The notes beneath the pieces are model-generated. The model saw only the letters and a program-made list of their open reading frames with translations, was not told the DNA's origin and made no database searches. DNA of 45,334 bases from a bacterium (lineage in GTDB: Bacteria; Patescibacteriota; Minisyncoccia; UBA6257; 2-01-FULL-56-20). The stretch is taken from positions 1 to 45,334 of the forward strand of contig JAKAUM010000008.1 in NCBI GenBank assembly GCA_021827685.1, read 5' to 3'. Shown piece after piece: positions 1-5,380 of this stretch. Numbering within the stretch: position 1 is the first letter of the stretch; every line of letters begins with the position of its first letter. Both the position numbers and the translations under genes were made by a program.

Positions 1-338
1 ACGAAAGCGACTATCTTCTTGAATATTTCGGGTTCGTGCTCGGCGAGTTCCGCGAGTATTTTCCTGTCGAGAGCCACTCCTTTCTTTTTGAGTGCGGCGA
101 TGAACCGGCTGTAGCTCAGTTTTTCCTCGCGGACCGCCGCGTTGATTTTCACGTTCCAAAGGCGGCGGAAATCGCGCTTCTTTTCCTTCCTGCCGCGGAA
201 CGCATGCGTCCACGCGTGAAGCAGGGCCTCTTTCGCGGCACGCTCCTTCGATTTACGGCTCCAGCGGAACCCTTTGACGTGCTTCAGTACGTTCCGGCGG
301 CGCTTGGCGGCGATGACGCCCCGTTTTACTCTTGGCAT
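1..338 (-). CDS. rplT: 50S ribosomal protein L20 (C-terminal end cut by window edge)
   Basis: Ribosomal protein L20, a primary 23S rRNA binder needed for large-subunit assembly. The protein begins MPRVKRGVIAAKRRRNVLK and continues with the basic helix KGFRWSRKSKERAAKEALLHA, both classic L20 features; about 112 residues are visible of the usual 115-120, so only the last few residues lie outside the window. The ATG at 336-338 is the only start that gives the conserved MPRVKRG N-terminus. It is the last gene of an infC-rpmI-rplT operon, 12 nt downstream of rpmI, the conserved bacterial order. Family and function are certain; only the end is missing. Confidence 0.95.
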   Translation of the reverse strand, partial: MPRVKRGVIAAKRRRNVLKHVKGFRWSRKSKERAAKEALLHAWTHAFRGRKEKKRDFRRLWNVKINAAVREEKLSYSRFIAALKKKGVALDRKILAELAEHEPEIFKKIVAF

Positions 339-350
339 TGGCGCGTAAGA

Positions 351-518
351 TTAATAGTTTTTCAGCGTTTTCAGCGAGAGGCCGAGGCTGCGCGACTTGC
401 GCTTGTTTCGGATGGCTTTTGCGTTCGTGCGCGTGCGGAAATGGCCCACTGCCATCGGCCGGCGGACGATCTTTCCCCGATTCGTTATTTTTATCCGGTC
501 GGTTACGGCCTTATTCAT
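351..518 (-). CDS. rpmI: 50S ribosomal protein L35
   Basis: Ribosomal protein L35, a small basic large-subunit protein. The 55-residue product has the L35 pattern: KITNRGKIVRRPMAVGHF followed by a lysine/arginine-rich tail (RNKRKSRSLGLSLKTLKNY). It is somewhat shorter than the usual 60-66 residues and the N-terminal KxKTHK motif is degenerate (MNKAVTDRIK). The reading frame stays open to 575, but the ATG at 518 gives the standard length and the upstream extension reads like non-protein sequence. Position between infC and rplT fixes the identity better than the sequence alone. No clear Shine-Dalgarno site is visible. Confidence 0.88.
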   Translation of the reverse strand: MNKAVTDRIKITNRGKIVRRPMAVGHFRTRTNAKAIRNKRKSRSLGLSLKTLKNY

Positions 519-569
519 GGTATTGGTCGGTCTGTCGATGCGGAGAATCATATCACGGGCTTGTCCCCG

Positions 570-605
570 CCGCAAGCGCCCGCCGGCGCCGGCGGGCGCT
601 TGCGG
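570..605. repeat. 36-bp perfect GC-rich palindrome between infC and rpmI
   Basis: The half-site CCGCAAGCGCCCGCCGGC is followed immediately by its exact reverse complement, so the whole 36 bp is a perfect palindrome with no loop spacer. It starts one base after the infC stop codon. In RNA it would form a very stable hairpin. There is no T-run after it on either strand, so it is not a normal intrinsic terminator; it may be an mRNA 3'-end stabiliser, a processing site within the operon, or a REP-like element. Confidence 0.85.
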
Positions 606-606
606 G

Positions 607-1116
607 CTACTTCTTCGCGATCTGCATGCTGAGCCCGTAGCCGCCGAAGCGCGGCGGGGAGACGCGCTTATATTCCACTGCGGGAGGGATCATTTTCAGG
701 AACTCGGCCAGCTTTTGCTCGGCCCACGGCTTATTGCCTTTTTCACGCCCGCGGAGGCGGAGGTGGATTTCCACTTGGTGCCCTTCGGCGAGGAATTTTA
801 CGAGCTGGCGCAGTTTGACCGCGAGGTCGTTCTGCGCGGCGCGGGCGCTTATCTGGACGCGCTTCATCCCGCCGCTTTTCTGCGCAAGGCGCTCTTTTTT
901 CTCGCGCTTGCCCTCTTCATAGCGGAATTTGTCGTAGCTCATAAGGCGTGCAACGGGCGGTTTCGCGTCGGGCGCGATTTCAATGAGATCAACGCCTTCG
1001 GCCGGGCGCGCCAAAGCGAGCGCCTTATCGCGGGGGAGGACGCCGAGATTCTCTCCGGTCTCGCCTATGACCCTGAGCTCCTGGGCGATTATTTGGCTGT
1101 TGATCCTTGGCTTCAA
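607..1116 (-). CDS. infC: Translation initiation factor IF-3
   Basis: IF-3 binds the 30S subunit and polices start-codon choice. The 169-residue protein has both domains: IF3-N (RINSQIIAQELRVIG...GVLPRDKALALA, residues 4-75) and IF3-C from about 85 (KKERLAQKSGG...VEIHLRLRGRE...). Length is normal. The start is unusual: the first in-frame candidate codon close to RIN is TTG at 1116, and an in-frame ATT lies three codons further upstream (1125-1123). E. coli infC is known to start at AUU and to be self-regulated through it. No ATG fits. A promoter (TTGACG-16-TACAAT) sits about 40-70 nt upstream. First gene of the infC-rpmI-rplT operon. Confidence 0.94.
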   Translation of the reverse strand: MKPRINSQIIAQELRVIGETGENLGVLPRDKALALARPAEGVDLIEIAPDAKPPVARLMSYDKFRYEEGKREKKERLAQKSGGMKRVQISARAAQNDLAVKLRQLVKFLAEGHQVEIHLRLRGREKGNKPWAEQKLAEFLKMIPPAVEYKRVSPPRFGGYGLSMQIAKK

Positions 1117-1157
1117 TATGGGAATGGTAGGTTGCGAACGGATAAACGGAACGAATT

Positions 1158-1192
1158 TCCTTCTATTGTAGCGGAAAACGCCCCGCCGTCAA
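1158..1192 (-). promoter_or_regulatory. Promoter of infC-rpmI-rplT
   Basis: Reading the minus strand, TTGACG (1192-1187), a 16-bp spacer and TACAAT (1170-1165) form a good sigma70-type promoter, with transcription expected to start near 1158. The leader to the infC TTG would be about 40 nt. It overlaps the divergent promoter of the gene at 1212. Confidence 0.7.
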
Positions 1193-1196
1193 AATC

Positions 1197-1205
1197 TGCT
1201 ATACT
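1197..1205 (+). promoter_or_regulatory. Extended -10 promoter giving a leaderless mRNA
   Basis: TGCTATACT is an extended -10 element (TGnTATACT). It ends six bases before the ATG at 1212, so the transcription start should coincide with the start codon. No convincing -35 box is seen, as expected for extended -10 promoters. Confidence 0.6.
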
Positions 1206-1211
1206 TATTTC

Positions 1212-1922
1212 ATGGAAACCGAGGGAATGGGGGCTCCCGCAGAACGGCCGATGGCGCCCGCGCCGGGCGGCTCCGCGGCGGCGCCCGCGGCGCCATCCGG
1301 CACTGCGTCCGCATCGCCGAGACCCACGCCGGAGAAACCGAAAGCGGACGGGGCGTCTCACGCGGAAGTTCTCGACGGAAGATACCACCGCCTCGGGAAG
1401 AGGACGCTTTGGATATTCGTCCTCGCCCGCATCCACACCTCCATCATCATTCTCCTTCTTACGCTCCTCGCCTTTTCCCTTCAAGGCCAGCCCTTCGTCG
1501 CGACTTTTATGAAGGGCATTCTCCAACCGTATCTCGCTACGGCGTCATGGGTCTTACTCGTCCTATTCCTCGTCGTGTTCGGGCTGACCTATTTCTTTTC
1601 CTGGCTCGTGTATATGAATTATAAGTTCCTCATCGGCGAGGACTCGCTCAGAATCCAGCGCGGCATCCTGAGCAAGGAGGAGATCGCGATTCCGTATCGC
1701 CAGATTCAGGACGTTGATATCGAGCGCAGCCTTTATTACCGCACGATGGGCCTCTCGCGTCTTATAATCCTCACCGCCGGGCACGAGGACGAGAAAGGCG
1801 ACGAGTCGGAGGGCATCATGCCCGCCATGGATTGGCATCTCGCGGATTGGATGCAGGGAGAGCTTTTAAGGCGTACGGAGATCCAGCGCGTGGTGGAGGT
1901 GCCCGCGGCGGCGGGGGGGTAG
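1212..1922 (+). CDS. PH-domain membrane protein (bPH2/YdbS-YdbT type)
   Basis: Membrane protein of 236 residues with an Ala/Pro-rich low-complexity N-terminus (1-50), two adjacent membrane spans (about 66-92 and 106-135) and a bacterial pleckstrin-homology domain of the DUF304/bPH2 class after them. The diagnostic part is YKFLIGEDSLRIQRGILSKEEIAIPYRQIQDVDIERSLYYRTMGLSRL, where the 'RG...E..I.Y..IQDVDI.RSL..R..G' pattern matches YdbS-like proteins. The role of these proteins is unknown; a membrane-associated scaffold or stress function is usually proposed. The start is set by a -10 box exactly 6 nt upstream, which makes the mRNA leaderless. It is divergent from infC and followed by ssrA. Confidence 0.82.
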   Translation: METEGMGAPAERPMAPAPGGSAAAPAAPSGTASASPRPTPEKPKADGASHAEVLDGRYHRLGKRTLWIFVLARIHTSIIILLLTLLAFSLQGQPFVATFMKGILQPYLATASWVLLVLFLVVFGLTYFFSWLVYMNYKFLIGEDSLRIQRGILSKEEIAIPYRQIQDVDIERSLYYRTMGLSRLIILTAGHEDEKGDESEGIMPAMDWHLADWMQGELLRRTEIQRVVEVPAAAGG

Positions 1923-1946
1923 CACCCGCGCCGTGGCCCGCCACCA

Positions 1947-1975
1947 TTGCCTCTTGCGCAGAATTTTTGTATAAT
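1947..1975 (+). promoter_or_regulatory. Promoter of ssrA
   Basis: TTGCCT (1947-1952), a 17-bp spacer and TATAAT (1970-1975) precede the tmRNA. The expected start near 1982 leaves a short 5' extension that RNase P would remove to give the mature end at 1989. Confidence 0.75.
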
Positions 1976-1988
1976 AGGCGTGGTTTTT

Positions 1989-2297
1989 GGGGACGCACCG
2001 GTTTTGACAGCGATATGACGCGGGTTTGCGGGCCGCTGGCGGCGGCGTAACCGCCGCAACAAACATAACTGCCAACGAAAGAGTTGCAGCTCCGAGTTTC
2101 GCTTTTGTGTAACTCGGGATCGGCCGCTTCGGGCCCCTTGGGGCGATACCGGTCTTATATAATGGGGCTGGCGGGACATTCACGATTCTAGGCGTTCCGC
2201 GAGATTCAGAATCATTTTGCCTGACCTAGTCAAGCTACGCCCGTAGACGGCCCGCGGTCAGCATCGTTGCACGGCGGTTCGACTCCGCCCGTCTCCA
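1989..2297 (+). ncRNA. ssrA: Transfer-messenger RNA (tmRNA)
   Basis: tmRNA rescues stalled ribosomes with SmpB. The 5' end GGGGACG pairs with CGTCTCC at 2290-2296 (one G-U) to make the acceptor stem; A2297 is the discriminator base. The typical GGTTTTGACAG follows the 5' strand and a T-arm with GGTTCGACTCC (2276-2286) precedes the 3' end. CCA is not encoded. The resume region reads in frame from about 2053 or 2056 to the TAA at 2110-2112, giving a tag of about 18-19 residues ending ...APSFAFV. The gene is a single uninterrupted piece. A serine recombinase gene on the opposite strand ends inside its 3' part (2230), which marks this gene as the likely insertion site of the neighbouring element. 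Confidence 0.96.
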
Positions 2298-3813
2298 CAC
2301 CCTCGGACTTAGATACTGTAAAGTGCTCAAAAACCCTTAAAGGAAGGCACAAATTCGCGGTTCTAAATCCAAATCCTCGGTCATAGGAAACGAGACCCTC
2401 AAAAACGAGGTTCAACACCATATTTTTTTCGCTCAAATCGCCCTCAACCCACTTGGTATATGGGTCTTTTAGATAATCAAACACCATTTGCAGGGCGGTT
2501 CTAAACTCGATTTTCGGCTTCTTTGCGGGATCGTTCTTTTCCATGAGCTTTTCTTCCCGCGCCGCAAGCTCTTCAATCTGTTTTTCATATTCCCGCCGGA
2601 CGCGCTCACCGGTGGCCTTCCGTGCAAGCTTTGATAGGTCGCGTATTTCCCCCTGAATCCCCGTAATTTCGCCCGCTTCGCGCGTTTCGTCATTAACCCG
2701 CTCTGCTACCCGTTTCTCCCACTTCTCGTAGAGCATGGCCTCGCTGATTTTCAGGATAAGAGGTTTCGGACAGATTTCCTTTAGTAGTTTTTTGAATTGG
2801 GCCACCAAAAGCTCGGCGGGGATGCTTTTCGTGTGTTCGGGGCAGGCTTTGTTGGAACAGCGATAATAGGCACGGCTATAGCCCTTCTTTTTGGTCGTAT
2901 GCGAGGCGGTAAATGGGCGACCGCAATTCCCGCATACGATTTGTGTATGACGCAAAGGAAAATCCTCGCGCATATCCCTTCTTGTCCTTATCGGACTGCG
3001 GCCTTCGAGTTTTCGTAAAATCTTGTGGTAGGTCGCAAGGTCAATAAGCGGCTCGTGGTGGCCCTGTCGTCGTGCTACCTCCCACGGCCCGTATTGGATG
3101 AATCCGCCGTATATCCAAACTCGCGCCAAGAGGCGATTCGCAAGCTGGAAGGGGACTACGGTTTTACCGATAAAATTCTGTTCGCTCAAGTAGTGAGCCA
3201 TATCCGCCTGTGTTTCAAAACGATCGGTAGCAAATCCTTCAAGAGCGGTTTTCACGATTGTCGCTTCCGGCTCATAAAGGGTAAGAAGTTTCCCGTGAGC
3301 TGCCGTCTTTGGCTGACGATAGCCAGGCGGGGGACAGAAAGGCCAATAACCAGCTTCAAGCCGTGCTTTTTGTTTTTGAATCACTTGGCGGCGATTCTGC
3401 TTCCGCTCAAGCTCTCCCTGCGCAGCCAAGACGGTTTCGATAAACTCGCCCTCCTCTGATTCGTCGAATTTGTAATTAAGGCATTCCACCTTAACGCCTC
3501 GCGCCTTAAATTCGCGGCGGAGCTTCAAGTGGAAAACAGTATCGCGGGCAAACCGCTTGAGATCATCGAACACGACGACGTAATTATCTCGATGCGGATG
3601 CTTGTCGAGGTAGGCGAGGAGTTCGCCCATTGCCGGACGCTCCATGAAATCTCCAGCTCCCGTGAAGCTGTCTTTAAAAACTCGCTCAACCTTGTACTGC
3701 TTTTGCCCGCAATACAGGCGACAACGCTGCTCTTGGCTGTCGAGGCCATGACCCTCGTTCTTTTGCCGTTCCGACGAGACGCGGCAGTAAATTAAAGCGT
3801 TGAGCTCGTTCAT
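2230..3813 (-). CDS. Large serine recombinase (site-specific integrase)
   Basis: Large serine recombinase of 527 residues that would integrate or excise the element. Order of parts: resolvase catalytic domain (1-150) with the nucleophile motif YCRVSS near residues 9-14 and the RFARD helix; a recombinase DNA-binding domain (about 165-275); a zinc ribbon CGNCGRPF...YYRCSNKAC (about 300-335); a coiled-coil segment (about 375-440) and a C-terminal tail. The last residues, after about 503, are read from the complement of the tmRNA 3' end, and the stop lies 68 nt inside ssrA, so integration itself seems to have set the C-terminus. ATG at 3813 overlaps the stop of the small gene upstream (ATGA), so the two are translationally coupled. 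Confidence 0.93.
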   Translation of the reverse strand: MNELNALIYCRVSSERQKNEGHGLDSQEQRCRLYCGQKQYKVERVFKDSFTGAGDFMERPAMGELLAYLDKHPHRDNYVVVFDDLKRFARDTVFHLKLRREFKARGVKVECLNYKFDESEEGEFIETVLAAQGELERKQNRRQVIQKQKARLEAGYWPFCPPPGYRQPKTAAHGKLLTLYEPEATIVKTALEGFATDRFETQADMAHYLSEQNFIGKTVVPFQLANRLLARVWIYGGFIQYGPWEVARRQGHHEPLIDLATYHKILRKLEGRSPIRTRRDMREDFPLRHTQIVCGNCGRPFTASHTTKKKGYSRAYYRCSNKACPEHTKSIPAELLVAQFKKLLKEICPKPLILKISEAMLYEKWEKRVAERVNDETREAGEITGIQGEIRDLSKLARKATGERVRREYEKQIEELAAREEKLMEKNDPAKKPKIEFRTALQMVFDYLKDPYTKWVEGDLSEKNMVLNLVFEGLVSYDRGFGFRTANLCLPLRVFEHFTVSKSEGVETGGVEPPCNDADRGPSTGVA

Positions 3814-3962
3814 GCTTTCTTATTTTTCTTCTGGTGGCGGGCCTTTAGGGCATTTTGAGACCACTCCTTCATTTTTCCGCTTTTCTGACGGGCTTTTACG
3901 GACGCACGGCCGCCGCGCCGCCCCATTTCCCGCATTACCTTGCTAATCGTCTTTTTGTCCAT
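3810..3962 (-). CDS. Small basic protein coupled to the recombinase
   Basis: A 50-residue, very basic protein (MDKKTISKVMREMGRRGG... ending ARHQKKNKKA) whose TGA overlaps the recombinase ATG. The run GRRGGRASVKARQKSGK and the short length suggest a nucleic-acid-binding or recombination accessory role, such as an excision or directionality factor, but that is only inference from position; I do not recognise the family. The start ATG is preceded by AAGGAT and by a -10 box (TAGAAT) six bases upstream. First gene of a two-gene operon with the recombinase. Confidence 0.65.
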   Translation of the reverse strand: MDKKTISKVMREMGRRGGRASVKARQKSGKMKEWSQNALKARHQKKNKKA

Positions 3963-3968
3963 ATCCTT

Positions 3969-3997
3969 ATTCTAACCGCTTAGTAATAATATAGCAA
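3969..3997 (-). promoter_or_regulatory. Promoter of the recombinase operon
   Basis: On the minus strand TTGCTA (3997-3992), a 17-bp spacer and TAGAAT (3974-3969) lie just upstream of the ATG at 3962. The 6-nt distance from -10 box to ATG implies a leaderless or nearly leaderless transcript. Confidence 0.65.
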
Positions 3998-4002
3998 ATT
4001 GC

Positions 4003-4137
4003 CTATTCTATGGCCTCAAAATAGCGATTAAGGATTCTTTCGAGGATAGGATCAAGCGCATCGCGCAATTCAAGAAGTTCCTCGTCGGAGAGTTCGCTAT
4101 TGGCATCGATAATTCTTAATTGCTCTAGGGAAGGCAT
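4003..4137 (-). CDS. Small acidic hypothetical protein
   Basis: A 44-residue acidic protein, MPSLEQLRIIDANSELSDEE... ending RYFEAIE, with a regular amphipathic pattern that looks coding. It is too short to assign. It lies upstream of the recombinase operon on the same strand, with its end just before the operon promoter, and it directly follows the paired inverted repeats at 4154-4207, which would form its leader. Such small acidic proteins next to recombinases are sometimes antitoxins or regulators; nothing here proves that. No Shine-Dalgarno site is visible. Confidence 0.5.
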   Translation of the reverse strand: MPSLEQLRIIDANSELSDEELLELRDALDPILERILNRYFEAIE

Positions 4138-4153
4138 AGGAGTTGCAATATAA

Positions 4154-4207
4154 AGAAATCGCCACTAGCACGGTGGATGGCTAATGACGATTTCTCTGCC
4201 ACCGTGC
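4154..4207. repeat. Two interleaved inverted repeats (possible pseudoknot or operator)
   Basis: AGAAATCG (4154-4161) pairs with CGATTTCT (4188-4195), and GCACGGTGG (4168-4176) pairs with CCACCGTGC (4199-4207). The two stems (8 and 9 bp, both perfect) are interleaved, the arrangement of an H-type pseudoknot, or they are alternative hairpins. The site is in the leader of the minus-strand small gene at 4137. GCACGGTGG occurs again at 5147-5155 inside a promoter spacer, so the motif may instead be a repressor site. Confidence 0.6.
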
Positions 4208-4289
4208 AACAAAATGACCGCAATCATTTTATTGCGATCATCATAAACCCACGCTCAATCTCTACTGTGACGTTTATTTAAAAATAAAA

Positions 4290-5111
4290 TCAGCGCCCCT
4301 CCCGTCGTTTTTTAGCCTTATTAAAGCGTGATAATGCTTGGCGGACGGCAGCTCCCTTGTCTTTTGCTTTGCCGCGCCGAGTCAGTTTTACCGCCACATC
4401 TGCGCTGTTCAAACCCTCCGTGATTTCTCGTACGCTACCTGGATTGAGTTTTACTAAGTGTCGTTTTTCAGAAGCAGTTAATGTGCCCCTTCGTGCTTTT
4501 TCTACTAAATCGACATAACTACCATGTATAATTTCCTCACGGGTTTTCTTTCGTTTCCGCTGGGCCATTTCCTTAACAATCTCAACTTTCTCATTGATAT
4601 TTTTACTTCGTCGAAAAGGACGTATCTCCTCTTGATCAAAAGCAATATCTTGCAATCTTTCTATGCGCTCCTTTAAGCCCTTCCAATCTTCCGTGGAGAG
4701 CCTTCCATAGATCGTAATCGTCAGTTCCTCTAGGGGTTTGCCTGCGATATGGGGATGTTCAAACTCTCCTTTCTCGACGGGTATCGCCTGCGGATCAATG
4801 CGATACGGAGCAAAATAGAGGCCGTTTGCGTCTGAATAAAACGGGTTCTCTAAAAGAATGCGAAATGGAGGTGGCAGGCGAAATTTTTTAATTAAACTTT
4901 CAATGAGGCGCGTTTTCTCGATGTGAATTTTTAACGCTGGCTCAAAATTATATCCGTCGGTTCTCCTTGACCGCTCTAGCTCCATTTCAAGCCTTATCGT
5001 TTCGTTTAAAAATTCATCAAAATCCGGCGTTGCTTTCAATTCCGCCAAGCGTTCCTTGTATCGTAGGCCAAATTTTTTATAGTCCACCGGTGTCGCATTA
5101 TTATCCCACAT
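4290..5111 (-). CDS. Hypothetical protein of the accessory element
   Basis: A 273-residue soluble protein I do not recognise. It is highly charged and mostly helical in appearance; residues 1-80 look like a helical N-terminal region, 80-150 contain the more hydrophobic stretch PPPFRILLENPFYSDANGLY, and the last 60 residues are strongly basic (VKLTRRGKAKDKGAAVRQALSRF), compatible with DNA or RNA binding. No signal peptide or membrane span. The ATG at 5111 is preceded by AGGAAA and an AT-rich stretch (TAGAAT, TAATAT) that could hold the -10 box. It is divergent from the secreted-protein operon at 5381, sharing about 270 bp of intergenic DNA. It could be a regulator or replication-associated protein of the element. 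Confidence 0.6.
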   Translation of the reverse strand: MWDNNATPVDYKKFGLRYKERLAELKATPDFDEFLNETIRLEMELERSRRTDGYNFEPALKIHIEKTRLIESLIKKFRLPPPFRILLENPFYSDANGLYFAPYRIDPQAIPVEKGEFEHPHIAGKPLEELTITIYGRLSTEDWKGLKERIERLQDIAFDQEEIRPFRRSKNINEKVEIVKEMAQRKRKKTREEIIHGSYVDLVEKARRGTLTASEKRHLVKLNPGSVREITEGLNSADVAVKLTRRGKAKDKGAAVRQALSRFNKAKKRREGR

Positions 5112-5135
5112 TTTCCTATATTATTCTAGCCCAAT

Positions 5136-5164
5136 TTAACATGGAAGCACGGTGGTGCTATAGT
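5136..5164 (+). promoter_or_regulatory. Promoter with a GCACGGTGG site in its spacer
   Basis: TTAACA (5136-5141), a 17-bp spacer and TATAGT (5159-5164) make a good promoter for the secreted-protein operon, with start expected near 5171. The spacer holds AGCACGGTGGTGCT, a short inverted repeat that shares GCACGGTGG with the repeats at 4168 and 4199, a position suited to a repressor. Confidence 0.65.
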
Positions 5165-5170
5165 AAATCC

Positions 5171-5380
5171 ATAACTGAATATGGTCGCCTAAACCCTGCC
5201 TAACCGGGGCATGGCGCGAAATCCGGTCAAGGATAGAAAACCCATCATTGGGACTACCTTGACCGGTCATATCTCGAAAGAGATGTGGATGCTTCGGCAT
5301 CAACCAGTGGTGGGTTTTCTGTTTCGGGATTAGCTTGCGTACACCACCTTCAGCTAAATGATTTAATCTTCGAGCCTAAT
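5171..5380 (+). ncRNA. Strongly structured leader RNA, unknown class
   Basis: The roughly 210-nt leader between the promoter and the ATG at 5381 is full of perfect helices. CCGGTCAAGG (5223-5232) pairs with CCTTGACCGG (5257-5266); ATCTC-GAAA-GAGAT (5271-5284) is a GNRA tetraloop hairpin; GATGC-TTCG-GCATC (5288-5301) is a UUCG tetraloop hairpin; AGAAAACCCA (5235-5244), inside the first loop, pairs with TGGGTTTTCT (5311-5320) and would make a pseudoknot enclosing the two hairpins. GTGGTG/CACCAC and TTAGCT/AGCTAA follow. The tetraloops exist only in the plus-strand transcript, which fixes orientation. I do not recognise a known riboswitch, ribozyme or leader. It could be a ligand- or protein-sensing leader or a separate RNA. 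Confidence 0.65.

Noticed and set aside
397-1512. 371-codon plus-strand frame over infC, rpmI and the start of the PH-domain gene
   Set aside because: Antisense to infC and rpmI; no start or composition support.
4177-4195. Resemblance of CTAATGACGA to the hammerhead ribozyme core (CTGATGA)
   Set aside because: One core base differs and the required GAAA partner strand and cleavage triplet are not in the right positions.
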